From contig JAKPIB010000047.1 of assembly GCA_029549985.1 (NCBI GenBank), forward strand, positions 1-64,000: DNA of 64,000 nucleotides. The letters are read 5' to 3'. The notes under the pieces were generated by a model. It did no database searches. It had not been told where the DNA came from and saw only the letters and a program-made list of their open reading frames with translations. Shown in pieces: positions 43,391 through 51,739 of the stretch (positions are counted from its first letter, which is position 1; each line of letters starts with the position of its first letter). The translations under genes and the position numbers were made by a program. The stretch comes from Bacillota bacterium. GTDB taxonomy: Bacteria > Bacillota > Clostridia > Caldicoprobacterales > DTU083.

Positions 43391-44620
43391 CTATTTTGTT
43401 ATTTTCATGTTGAAGCCCTGGAGAGTCAGGCCTTCTCCTAAATACAGGTGCTTGTTCTCAAAGGTCCCTATATAATCCTCCCCTAGCATCTTGTTCAGAT
43501 GGGAGCTCATGGTGAACTCGGGCACCTTTCCGTTTATCCTCTCCCCGTCAAACAGGAAACCTACCTGGACCGGGGCAGCAAAGCTGCCGTCTGCTGTGAA
43601 ATCGCCGCCGGAGCTTACTGCAACCAGCAAGGCAGGTCTGCCGCCCAGGGCTTTCTTTATGTCCTCACTGTCAACGTCGAAGCGAAGAGGCGCTCCCTGA
43701 AGCATGGGCATGTCATCATAGCCGCCCGAGGCTGCGCCTGTATGGGGCAGGTTATACATGTCCGCACTCCTTTTATCCGTAAATACCCCGGTCAGCCTTC
43801 CCTTGTCAATCAAAGTATAAGAATCGTTCTCCAGGACCGTCCCCTCCATGTCAAAGAAGGGCTCTGCCGTGTAAATGGGGTCCATGTTTTGCTTAAGCAC
43901 TATTTTATCGTTGAACAGCTGCTCGTTAAGCTTGCCGCTGAAGATCGAGCTGCCTACGGCGTACCGCTCGCCGTTTAGGCAATTGGCCAGAAATCCCAGA
44001 AGCTCGTTGAACTGGAAGGTGAAAACGGGCAGCACATCCCCCTCCGGCAGAGGAACGGAGTTGTTGTATGCGGCCAGGTAATCCCTGTTGAAGGCCCAGA
44101 ATTTGTCCATATCAAGGGACCTGCCAAAATACATGAGAAAACCGTCAAAAAGGTTGGCTGACTTCTTTTCCTTCAGGATGAGGCCCAAGTATATGATCGC
44201 ATCCCTGTACTCCAGGTCCAGCCCTGCGGTATTTTTCATGTTCCACTGTACTTCTGTCGTAGAGATGCTTTCGCTGAAATCGAACTCAGGGTAGTCCCGC
44301 CTCAGGACAGCCAGGATATCCTCGCTGTACTTAAGCAGGTCTTCTCCGGTCATGGGGTTTTCGTTGTAGCAGCGGTGGTCCTTCCTGTCTCCTGACAGCT
44401 TGTAGGGATATTCGATATTGGTGCTCAGGTTTTTGACTGCGTTCTCGATGAGGACATCATCGGGCAGGTCACCCACAGCGCCTGAAATGCCGATCTTGCC
44501 GTCCTTGTAGACCCTGACGCCCTTTTTGACTATATCCTTCGTACGTACGGCGTTTATCCTGGTGTTTTGCACCTTGACCGCAGTTTCTTTTTGACGTATG
44601 GTTATAAATTCCTTATCCAT
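43391..44620 (-). CDS. TldE/PmbA-family metalloprotease subunit
   Basis: 409-residue subunit of the TldD/TldE-type protease, which in E. coli matures the antibiotic microcin B17 and degrades CcdA. It shows the C-terminal PmbA region (HTGAASGGYDDMPMLQGAPLRFD, HLNKMLGEDYIGTF) but not the HExxxH zinc motif, which is on the partner. ATG 44620 has GGAGG 6 bases upstream, better than the adjacent GTG. It lies 12 bases after tldD, so the complex is co-expressed. Its substrate here is unknown. Confidence 0.85.
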   Translation of the reverse strand: MDKEFITIRQKETAVKVQNTRINAVRTKDIVKKGVRVYKDGKIGISGAVGDLPDDVLIENAVKNLSTNIEYPYKLSGDRKDHRCYNENPMTGEDLLKYSEDILAVLRRDYPEFDFSESISTTEVQWNMKNTAGLDLEYRDAIIYLGLILKEKKSANLFDGFLMYFGRSLDMDKFWAFNRDYLAAYNNSVPLPEGDVLPVFTFQFNELLGFLANCLNGERYAVGSSIFSGKLNEQLFNDKIVLKQNMDPIYTAEPFFDMEGTVLENDSYTLIDKGRLTGVFTDKRSADMYNLPHTGAASGGYDDMPMLQGAPLRFDVDSEDIKKALGGRPALLVAVSSGGDFTADGSFAAPVQVGFLFDGERINGKVPEFTMSSHLNKMLGEDYIGTFENKHLYLGEGLTLQGFNMKITK

Positions 44621-44632
44621 CACATACCTCCG

Positions 44633-45970
44633 TTATTGAACACTTAACCTTTTGACCCGGGTATAGGGGCCGCCGAAGCCGACAGGAAGCGGGAACTGCT
44701 CCATCTTTCCGCAGCCGCCGCCTACAAAGCTCAAGAGCTCGAACTCCTCACTCACGGCATCGACCTCGGCAAGGGTCTCGAACACGTTGCCCGTAACGAC
44801 TGAGACCTTGACAGGCTTAGTTATTTTCCCGTTTTCTATCTTATAAGCCCTGGCCGGCGCTATGGTAAAGGTGGACATGCCCGAGCCATGCTTGACCGTA
44901 TCTATGAAAATGCCCTTGTCCATCTCGGCGATTATGTCCTTCAAAGGCCGGTCACCTTTTTCAATATAGGTGGTGGTCATACGGACTATGGGCTCAAACT
45001 CGAAGCTTACAGCCCTTGCATTGCCCGTCAGCGGCTCTTCCAGGGCCGCGCTGGTTGCCGTACTGTGAAGCCTGCCTGTGAGCTTGCCGTTTTTAATGAT
45101 ATAGGTCTTTTTCCCTCTGGTGCCCTCATCATCAAAGGGGGTATAGCCATTGCCCGAAACCGTCCCGTCATCTATTATCGTCAGCAGGTCCTGGCCGATG
45201 GTCTTGCCCAGGGCCCATTCAGCCTTCATGGTCTCATCGCCTACCATAAAGTCGGATTCGCTCTTGTGGCCAAAGCTCTCGTGGGTAAATACCCCCGTAG
45301 CCTCAGGCCCCATCAGAACAGGGTATATGCCCGGCTCGACCGGCTCGGCTTCCCTGACGAACTGGATGTTTTTTTCGACCTGTTCGGAGAAAAATCCACA
45401 TAGGTTCTTGAGCTCGTCAAAATATATGGCAGCCTTTGATACAGTACCCTTGTCCTTTTTATCACCGCAGGCCATGTCAAGGCTCAGACGGATCCCACAG
45501 GTCTGCTTGTCAAAGGTGACCGCAGTCCCTTTAGATGAATAGATGGACTTTATAGTCTTGTTGTCTACATAATAGGATGTATGGTGAACTACCTCCGGGC
45601 GGTCGAGCAGGTGCAGGTAGCCTTCCAGAAGCGCCTGCTTTTCTTCGACCGGGATATCGGTAACGGACCGCTCGCTGAAGTTCAATACTGTGCCGGTGTT
45701 CACTTCAAATTCCTTTACGATCGGATGGTTGTTTATATCAGGGTTGGGTCTGGCCATCCCGGCCAGGATGTCTATGCTCTCCTGGACGCGGCTTATATCG
45801 GTGATCGAGCTGTAATACCACCGGTCGCCGTCGAATACTCTTATGAAAGCTCCCTTGTTGCTGCGTACCTTCTGCTGCTGCAAGGCTGTTTTCTTGAAGC
45901 TGATCTTGGTCTCATAGGTTTCCTCTATACGCACATCGACGTATAGTCCTTCCGGGAATCTGTACATCAT
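44633..45970 (-). CDS. tldD: TldD-family zinc metalloprotease subunit
   Basis: About 445-residue catalytic partner of the TldE/PmbA-like protein. The HESFGH motif (HExxxH, His230 and His235) gives zinc ligands, and TFTIAPARAYKIENGKITKPV and FVGGGCGKM are typical of TldD. ATG 45970 or 45967 are both plausible, with AGGAGG 4-7 bases upstream; an 18-codon upstream extension lacks a site. First gene of the two-gene operon. In Clostridia this pair is common and not confined to bacteriocin clusters. Confidence 0.9.
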   Translation of the reverse strand: MMYRFPEGLYVDVRIEETYETKISFKKTALQQQKVRSNKGAFIRVFDGDRWYYSSITDISRVQESIDILAGMARPNPDINNHPIVKEFEVNTGTVLNFSERSVTDIPVEEKQALLEGYLHLLDRPEVVHHTSYYVDNKTIKSIYSSKGTAVTFDKQTCGIRLSLDMACGDKKDKGTVSKAAIYFDELKNLCGFFSEQVEKNIQFVREAEPVEPGIYPVLMGPEATGVFTHESFGHKSESDFMVGDETMKAEWALGKTIGQDLLTIIDDGTVSGNGYTPFDDEGTRGKKTYIIKNGKLTGRLHSTATSAALEEPLTGNARAVSFEFEPIVRMTTTYIEKGDRPLKDIIAEMDKGIFIDTVKHGSGMSTFTIAPARAYKIENGKITKPVKVSVVTGNVFETLAEVDAVSEEFELLSFVGGGCGKMEQFPLPVGFGGPYTRVKRLSVQ

Positions 45971-46157
45971 GTAACCTCCTGAAAATCTATATAAGCTGAT
46001 TTGCTCAGCATGGTTATTAAACATATATTCTACAAATCGTTTCCGATTCCTGCCTGACCTGCGGAGTCCCCGAAATTTACACCATGTTAATATTTAGTCA
46101 AATACCCTTCTTAAATATGATATAATTTATAAAAAAATAACAGGAGGTATAAATATT

Positions 46158-46811
46158 GTGAGCATTTACAGATGTAAAAGAGGGCTCGCGCTTGTACTTG
46201 TGATGGTCTGTGCAGCGGCCTTGACAGGCTGTTTTGCCAAATCTAAAAACACCTTGTCAATGGCCAGATGGGAAGACGATGTTTTCGTCAGCGAATGGGC
46301 AGGGTTCAAGCTGACGGTACCTGAGGGCTGGTATGTGGCAACTGATGAAGAAATCAAGGAAACAATGAACCTTGGTGCGGAGGTCATCGCCGGCGCAACC
46401 GGTGAAGCTGCGGAAAAATATAAGGCTGTAAACGCTGTCTATCCCTTGTACATATCGAAATACCCGCTTGACTCCGAGGAACTGAACCCAAATGCCATGA
46501 TTGTGTTCGAAAAGCTGAGTGCGCTGCAAAATCTACTGATAAAGGATGCAGACTCATATATCGAATCGACCATGCAGCAGCTTGAGGACCTCAACATCGG
46601 CTATAGTACCAAAAAGGGCGATAAGGTAGTGATCGCAGGTGAAGAATACTCATCGATGACAGCTACCCTTGAGCTTATTGAAGACCTGAGCTTGATACAA
46701 AGGTATTACTCCCGCGTACATGACGGGTATATCATCAGCTTCATTCTGACCGGTATATCGACCAACCCCGAGGAACTGGACAATATAGTCAAAAGCATCG
46801 AGAAGTACTAG
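46158..46811 (+). CDS. Small lipoprotein of unknown function
   Basis: 217-residue lipoprotein. The signal peptide ends in LTGC (Cys about residue 25). The mature part (FKLTVPEGWYVATDEEI and GEEYSSMTATLELIEDLSLIQRYYSRVHDGYIISFILTG) resembles the PsbP/DUF-type fold of many Clostridial lipoproteins used in stress or sporulation-related surfaces, but I cannot name a family. GTG start with AGGAGG 10 bases upstream and a TATAAT at 46121-46126. It shares a bidirectional terminator with the DUF2721 gene. Confidence 0.75.
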   Translation: MSIYRCKRGLALVLVMVCAAALTGCFAKSKNTLSMARWEDDVFVSEWAGFKLTVPEGWYVATDEEIKETMNLGAEVIAGATGEAAEKYKAVNAVYPLYISKYPLDSEELNPNAMIVFEKLSALQNLLIKDADSYIESTMQQLEDLNIGYSTKKGDKVVIAGEEYSSMTATLELIEDLSLIQRYYSRVHDGYIISFILTGISTNPEELDNIVKSIEKY

Positions 46812-46813
46812 CA

Positions 46814-46840
46814 AAAAGAGGCTGCTTGTCAGCCTCTTTT
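46814..46840. terminator. Bidirectional terminator
   Basis: Perfect 11-bp stem AAAAGAGGCTG/CAGCCTCTTTT with a 5-base loop lies between the convergent stops at 46811 and 46846, with A/T tracts at both ends. It can serve both genes. Confidence 0.85.
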
Positions 46841-46845
46841 GAGCT

Positions 46846-47250
46846 TCAGCCTTGTCCCCTGTCCTCCTCTATCCCGCTGAGCTCTACTTTGAGGGCATCG
46901 ACGGACAGATAGATCTCCCACAGGGATAGGATCAGGGATGCCATCATCAAAAGCAGGCTGATCGCAAAAACGATGTCGGCTGCCAGTATCCTCCCAAGGA
47001 AAAACAGAAACATGCATATCACACAGAACAGGAAGCTAAGCACGCTTACAAACTGTGTGTACTTCAGGATGTTGAGCCGTATGTGGAAGTTCTTGATCTG
47101 CTTGTATACCTTCTCATCTGGGTTTTCCTCATACAGGGCGCGGAACTGGCGGACCAGGGAGGCAAGGGCCAGAAAGCGGTTGGTATGGGCCAGCATCAGC
47201 AAGGTGATCGCCGGGAACAAAAGTGCAGGTGTTGTGATATTTATATCCAT
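46846..47250 (-). CDS. DUF2721 membrane protein
   Basis: 134-residue protein of the DUF2721 type: a first membrane segment (PALLFPAITLLMLAHTNRFLALASLVRQFRALY), a cytoplasmic stretch and two further helices (FVSVLSFLFCVICMFLFFL, IVFAISLLLMMASLILSLWEIYLS). The family's function is unknown. GGAGG precedes the ATG by 6 bases. Convergent with the lipoprotein gene. Confidence 0.8.
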   Translation of the reverse strand: MDINITTPALLFPAITLLMLAHTNRFLALASLVRQFRALYEENPDEKVYKQIKNFHIRLNILKYTQFVSVLSFLFCVICMFLFFLGRILAADIVFAISLLLMMASLILSLWEIYLSVDALKVELSGIEEDRGQG

Positions 47251-47410
47251 GGCAAACCTCCGATACGAATGATTTCTATGATCTATTTATACCCTGTCCC
47301 AGGACAATTTCAACTACCCCTTTATATTACACCATCCGGTACCGGGCAGGGAAAAAACCGTTAAGCTCAGGATGAGTCGTGTCACGCATAGTAAAATTTC
47401 AATAAAGAGA

Positions 47411-47439
47411 AAGGGTTCTATGTCAACCATAGAACCCTT
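47411..47439 (-). terminator. Terminator of the tRNA-Ser gene
   Basis: Perfect 12-bp stem AAGGGTTCTATG/CATAGAACCCTT with a 5-base loop and TCTCTTTATT beyond it on the minus strand. It lies six bases past the CCA end of the tRNA gene. Confidence 0.8.
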
Positions 47440-47444
47440 GATTT

Positions 47445-47537
47445 TGGCGGAGAGAGAGGGATTCGAACCCTCGGTACCCTGTTCGGGGTACACACGATTT
47501 CCAGTCGTGCGCCTTCGTCCAGCTCAGCCATCTCTCC
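47445..47537 (-). tRNA. tRNA-Ser(GGA)
   Basis: Minus-strand cloverleaf with acceptor stem GGAGAGA/TCTCTCC, D arm with GGCTGAGC, anticodon stem CACGA/TCGTG holding loop CTGGAAA (anticodon GGA), a long variable arm (GTACCCC/GGGGTAC type) as in class II serine tRNAs, T arm GGTTCGAATCC, and encoded CCA at 47447-47445. It reads UCC/UCU serine codons. Confidence 0.95.
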
Positions 47538-47621
47538 AGACGATCATTTATTATATTTTTTATCAGAGCACCGTTTTATATTACAATATTTAATGCCGCT
47601 TGTCAATAAGGCCGCCCGATA

Positions 47622-47650
47622 TAGTCATGCATTTCTCCGTATGATATAAT
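47622..47650 (+). promoter_or_regulatory. Promoter of the sortase-MORN-glycosidase operon
   Basis: TAGTCA (47622-47627), 17-base spacer, TATAAT (47645-47650), 70 bases upstream of the sortase start. The -35 matches the sigma-A consensus at 4 of 6 positions, the -10 fully. Confidence 0.55.
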
Positions 47651-47719
47651 TAATATAAGTACGTTTAGACAATCTTGATACCTTTTATAAATAACCAAAG
47701 CTTATTCAGGAGGTGCACC

Positions 47720-48577
47720 ATGGGACGATTCAGCATCAGAAAAATACTGGACAACAAGATCGTCAACAACGCTATAATCATCGTCTGCACCGTCACTTTG
47801 ATATACAGCTTGTTTATGATCGGTTCTACCTTTTTTTACAGCTTGCGGGGCAATGAGATCATGGACGATCTGCAGAAGATCATGAATAACAAGCAATATG
47901 TAAGGAAATCCTTCCACGAGGTCAGCTTCGATTCCATACTGAGCACCATCACGCTCAACCTCGACCCGGAGAACGGGGGCAATGACCCGGAAGAGCGCAG
48001 CCTAGAGGTGCTTGACAAATACAAGGACCTGGTGCTGATAAATGAAGATATAATCGGTTGGATAAAGGTGCCGGGCACCGACATTGACTATCCGATCGTA
48101 CAGGGCAGAGACAACAGCCAGTATCTTAATATGACCCATACGGGTGAATCAAACCGCCACGGGGCTATATTCATGGACTACAGAAACAGCAAATACTTCG
48201 ATGATATGAACACCGTCATATACGGCCACAACATGAGGCTCAAGCCCCACATGTTCAGGCCCCTGCCCCAGAATTATCAGAATGAGGATTTCTTCTACAA
48301 CAACAGGGTCATACAGGTAGACTCCATTTATGAGGAGCAGAAATGGGAGATATTCTCCGTATATGTAACGGAGGTCACGTTCAATTACACCAAGACCAGG
48401 TTCAACACCCCTGAAGAATTCACGACCTTTATCCAGGAAATCAAGAAAAAGTCCTTGTTCCCTACTGACACTGAAGTAACGGAAGACGATTGCATACTGA
48501 CATTGTCCACCTGCACCTATGAGTTCAGTAATGCCAGATTCGTAGTACATGCCAAAAAAATAAAGGATGAAGGCTAA
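47720..48577 (+). CDS. srtB: Class B sortase
   Basis: 285-residue membrane-bound transpeptidase that attaches surface proteins to peptidoglycan. One N-terminal membrane helix (NNAIIIVCTVTLIYSLFMIG) precedes the class B domain. The catalytic residues are His170 (YGHNM), Cys265 (LSTCTYEF) and Arg273 (NARFVV), with the extra helix and length typical of class B. ATG 47720 is chosen for its AGGAGG 7 bases upstream; the frame extends 15 codons more. First gene of an operon with a MORN-repeat protein, GH27 and GH26. In C. difficile SrtB recognises (S/P)PxTG-type motifs; five proteins in this window bear NPQTG, NPKTG, APKTG or PPQTG. Confidence 0.93.
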   Translation: MGRFSIRKILDNKIVNNAIIIVCTVTLIYSLFMIGSTFFYSLRGNEIMDDLQKIMNNKQYVRKSFHEVSFDSILSTITLNLDPENGGNDPEERSLEVLDKYKDLVLINEDIIGWIKVPGTDIDYPIVQGRDNSQYLNMTHTGESNRHGAIFMDYRNSKYFDDMNTVIYGHNMRLKPHMFRPLPQNYQNEDFFYNNRVIQVDSIYEEQKWEIFSVYVTEVTFNYTKTRFNTPEEFTTFIQEIKKKSLFPTDTEVTEDDCILTLSTCTYEFSNARFVVHAKKIKDEG

Positions 48578-48607
48578 GGCCTGAGAGTCTACCAAAGGGG
48601 ACTTTAT

Positions 48608-50491
48608 ATGAACATACGCAAGCTCATCCCGGACAAGCGGTCCGGAAAAGCATATATCATCGCCATGATCGCCATAGTATTGCTCGCGCTTATACTGCTT
48701 GGAGCAAAGCTTATCTATGACATGGACAAGCTCTATTACGACAGCGGTAAAGTAGCCTACAGCGGCAGCCTGATCGAAGGCGATCTCAGCCAGGTCGAGG
48801 ACTGGGACGGCGTTACAGCAGACCGCATCCCCAACGGTTTCGGCAAAAAGTACTATGAGACCGGAGGGCTGTGGTATGAGGGCGAATGGAGCAATGGAGT
48901 AAGGCAAGGCCACGGCAAATCCTTCTACCCCAACGGCAAGGTTGAATATGAAGGGGAATGGGTGAACAATAAATGGCACGGCCAGGGCAAGGTATACAGG
49001 ATCGACGGCACCCTCTTCCTTGAAGGACAGTTTGAAAACAACCAGCTCAACGGGACAGGCAGGTCCTACTATGCCGACGGCAAGCTTGAATATGAAGGCA
49101 CATGGAAGGACGGCATATGGCATGGCTACGGCAAGGGCTACTGGAAAAACGGGACCCTGGGCTATGAGGGGGGACTCTCAGAGGGTATGCCCAACGGCCA
49201 TGGGATCAGCTACTACCCCAATGGCAAGATAGCTTATGACGGCAGCTGGGTCGCCGGGAAAAAGGATGGTTTCGGCAAGCTGTATGATAATAACGGCATA
49301 TTGTACTATGAAGGGGAGATCAAAAACGGCGCCATGAATGGTACCGGCACATACTACTTCCCCGGAGATGACGATTACGGCCGCAAGAGCTATACAGGCA
49401 GCTTCGTCAATGATATGTTCGACGGACAGGGCACCATGGTATGGAAGGACGGCGCCCGCTATGAGGGCGAATGGAAGGACGGCAAGCGTGACGGCACGGG
49501 CACCTATGTCTGGTCCAATGGAAAGAAGTACATCGGGGAATGGGCCGCGGACCTGATGTCCGGCCAGGGCGAGCTCTATCACAGGACCGGTTATCTCGAA
49601 TTCAATGGTCAGTTCAAAGACGGCTACAGAACGAAGGGCACCTTATACGGGCCGGAAGGCCAGGTTTTGTACACAGGCGGCTGGAAAAACGAGACCTACA
49701 GCGGTTACGGCGAGCTATATGATCTTTCGGGGATCCTGCTGTACAAGGGTTATTGGGACAAGGGGCTCTACAACGGAAAAGGCACCCTGTACGATCCCGA
49801 AGGGAACCTGATGTACGAGGGCAGTTTCTACCTTGGGAAATATTACGGCGCTGGCAAGGAATACTGGCCCAACGGCAACATAAAGTACGACGGCAGGTTC
49901 ACAAGAGGTATGTATACCCACAACGGCAAATACTACAACGAGGACGGCCGTCTGGTATATGACGGCTATTGGGACAGCGGTAAAAAGGCCAAAGACGGCA
50001 AGTACTACTGGGAAGACGGCAGCTGGTATGAGGGCGAATTCAACAATGACATGAGAAACGGCAGCGGCAAAAAATACTTTGCTGACGGCACCCTGCAATA
50101 TGAAGGCGAATGGAAAAACGATCTTTATCACGGCAAAGGCATGCTCTACAGGGAAGACGGGACCCTGCTCTACAGCGGCAGCTTTGAGAAGGGGCTGTAC
50201 CACGGCACAGGCAAGCTTTATGCCAGCGATGGAGAGACGGTCGTTTATGACGGAAAGTGGAAAAATGGAGAGATGACAGAGAAGAATAAATATAAGCCCG
50301 AACCAACGAAGTCACCTGAGCCTACTGGCTCGCCAAAGCCCACAGAGTCGCCCAAGCCATCGAAATCACCTGAGCCTACAAAATCGCCCAAGCCTTCAGA
50401 ATCACCCAAGCCTACGGCAACACCTGCTCCCTCGCCTTCACCGACGCCCCAGCCAAGTCCTACTCCCGAGCCTGCAGAGGAGGATGATTGA
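48608..50491 (+). CDS. Extracellular MORN-repeat protein with proline-rich tail
   Basis: 627-residue protein. One N-terminal membrane helix (YIIAMIAIVLLALILLGAKLIY) leaves most of the chain outside. Residues about 75-550 are roughly twenty MORN-type repeats of 20-24 residues, each with a YEGEW/GxGKxY pattern (for example YEGEWSNGVRQGHGKSFYPNG). The last 70 residues are Pro-rich with SPEPT/SPKPT steps, a wall-spanning-like linker, but no sorting signal follows. MORN proteins usually bind membranes or act as scaffolds inside cells; an extracellular version in a sortase operon is unusual. AAGGGG precedes the ATG, and it begins 30 bases after srtB. Function unknown, perhaps a surface scaffold (inference). 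Confidence 0.85.
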   Translation: MNIRKLIPDKRSGKAYIIAMIAIVLLALILLGAKLIYDMDKLYYDSGKVAYSGSLIEGDLSQVEDWDGVTADRIPNGFGKKYYETGGLWYEGEWSNGVRQGHGKSFYPNGKVEYEGEWVNNKWHGQGKVYRIDGTLFLEGQFENNQLNGTGRSYYADGKLEYEGTWKDGIWHGYGKGYWKNGTLGYEGGLSEGMPNGHGISYYPNGKIAYDGSWVAGKKDGFGKLYDNNGILYYEGEIKNGAMNGTGTYYFPGDDDYGRKSYTGSFVNDMFDGQGTMVWKDGARYEGEWKDGKRDGTGTYVWSNGKKYIGEWAADLMSGQGELYHRTGYLEFNGQFKDGYRTKGTLYGPEGQVLYTGGWKNETYSGYGELYDLSGILLYKGYWDKGLYNGKGTLYDPEGNLMYEGSFYLGKYYGAGKEYWPNGNIKYDGRFTRGMYTHNGKYYNEDGRLVYDGYWDSGKKAKDGKYYWEDGSWYEGEFNNDMRNGSGKKYFADGTLQYEGEWKNDLYHGKGMLYREDGTLLYSGSFEKGLYHGTGKLYASDGETVVYDGKWKNGEMTEKNKYKPEPTKSPEPTGSPKPTESPKPSKSPEPTKSPKPSESPKPTATPAPSPSPTPQPSPTPEPAEEDD

Positions 50492-50577
50492 CATGATCGG
50501 AAAGACATGAATTCCCAATTTAGCGTAATAAGCACATTTAGCTGCAGAGGAGGATGATTGACATGATCGGAAAGACA
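50472..50577 (+). repeat. 36-bp direct repeat spaced 70 bp, at MORN/GH27 junction
   Basis: An identical 36-base segment occurs at 50472-50507 and 50542-50577. The first copy spans the end of the MORN gene and a duplicate of the GH27 ribosome site and start codon (giving a five-codon dead ORF, MIGKT-stop); the second copy holds the real GAGGAGG and ATG of GH27. The 34 bases between them are not repeated. It looks like a recent local duplication that moved the GH27 start 70 bases away from the MORN stop. Confidence 0.85.
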
Positions 50578-51690
50578 CCCCCTATGGGATGGAACACCTG
50601 GAACACATTCGGATGGAACATTGATGAAAGGCTGGTGCGTGAGGCAGCAGATGCATTTGTTGATACCGGGCTCAAGGAAGCGGGCTATGAATATATAGTG
50701 ATCGATGACTGCTGGGCCCGGAAGGAACGGGATCAAAGCGGAAGGCTGGTGCCGGATGAGAACAAGTTTCCCGGCGGCATGAAAGCGCTGGCTGACTATA
50801 TACACAGCAAAGGCCTTAAGTTCGGCATATATTCCTGTGCAGGCGTGCAGACCTGCGCCGGTTACCCCGGCAGCTTTGAGCATGAGTTCATAGATGCTGA
50901 GACCTTCGCTTCCTGGGGCGTAGATTACCTCAAATATGACTACTGCTACAAACCGGACGGAGTCCCCGGACATATCCTGTACAAAAGGATGGCCATGGCA
51001 CTAAGAAACTGCGGCAGGGATATATTGTTCAGCGCATGCAACTGGGGCAACGATGAGGCGGAGAAATGGATGAGAGCCAGCGGCGCACATATATGGAGAT
51101 CAACAGGGGACATCCAGGACAGCTGGGCCTCCATCAAGCAGCTGGCCCTTTCCCAGCTCAATAAGGAATGCTACAGCGGGCCTTACTGCTACAACGATGT
51201 CGACATGCTGGTAGTAGGGATGTACGGCAAAGGCAATGTAGCCCATGGCGGATGCACGGACGAAGAGTACAGGACCCATTTTTCCCTCTGGTGCCTCATG
51301 GACTCGCCGCTGATGATCGGCTGCGATATACGCAATATGAACCAGGCGATGAAGGAGATCCTCACAAACAAGGAAATGATAGAGATAAATCAGGATCCTG
51401 AGGGCAGGCAGGCATATACCATCAAGCACTGGAACGATCCGGACCTGCTCATTTATGTGAAGCTGTTGAGTGACGGCAGCTATGCCTTCGGCTTCTTCAA
51501 CATGTCCGACAAAGAGGGTGAAGCCGCCCTGCATTTTTGGGATGTGGGCCTTCCCGCTTCCGCAGGCTATGGCTTTTTACTGAGGGATGTCTGGCAGCAT
51601 GAGGATATCGGCGTATTCAAGGAAGGATATAAATGCCGGCTGAAGCCCCATGCATGCAGGGTGTTCCGGGCAAGACTCGTCAAGGCGTAG
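50563..51690 (+). CDS. GH27 alpha-galactosidase
   Basis: 375-residue glycosidase hydrolysing terminal alpha-1,6-galactose from galactomannan or galacto-oligosaccharides. It opens PPMGWNTWNTFGW, as GH27 does. The nucleophile Asp126 (YLKYDYC) and acid/base Asp183 (STGDIQD) are present, as is the NDVDML motif. No signal peptide, so probably cytoplasmic. ATG 50563 has AGGAGG 9 bases upstream; an ATG at 50554 is closer to the site and less likely. With the secreted GH26 it suggests galactomannan use, though the enzyme would act on imported oligomers. Confidence 0.93.
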   Translation: MIGKTPPMGWNTWNTFGWNIDERLVREAADAFVDTGLKEAGYEYIVIDDCWARKERDQSGRLVPDENKFPGGMKALADYIHSKGLKFGIYSCAGVQTCAGYPGSFEHEFIDAETFASWGVDYLKYDYCYKPDGVPGHILYKRMAMALRNCGRDILFSACNWGNDEAEKWMRASGAHIWRSTGDIQDSWASIKQLALSQLNKECYSGPYCYNDVDMLVVGMYGKGNVAHGGCTDEEYRTHFSLWCLMDSPLMIGCDIRNMNQAMKEILTNKEMIEINQDPEGRQAYTIKHWNDPDLLIYVKLLSDGSYAFGFFNMSDKEGEAALHFWDVGLPASAGYGFLLRDVWQHEDIGVFKEGYKCRLKPHACRVFRARLVKA

Positions 51691-51739
51691 GTCAAGGCCT
51701 ATTGGCTCCTAAAGCATTATAAGGGGGTTGCATTTATAT

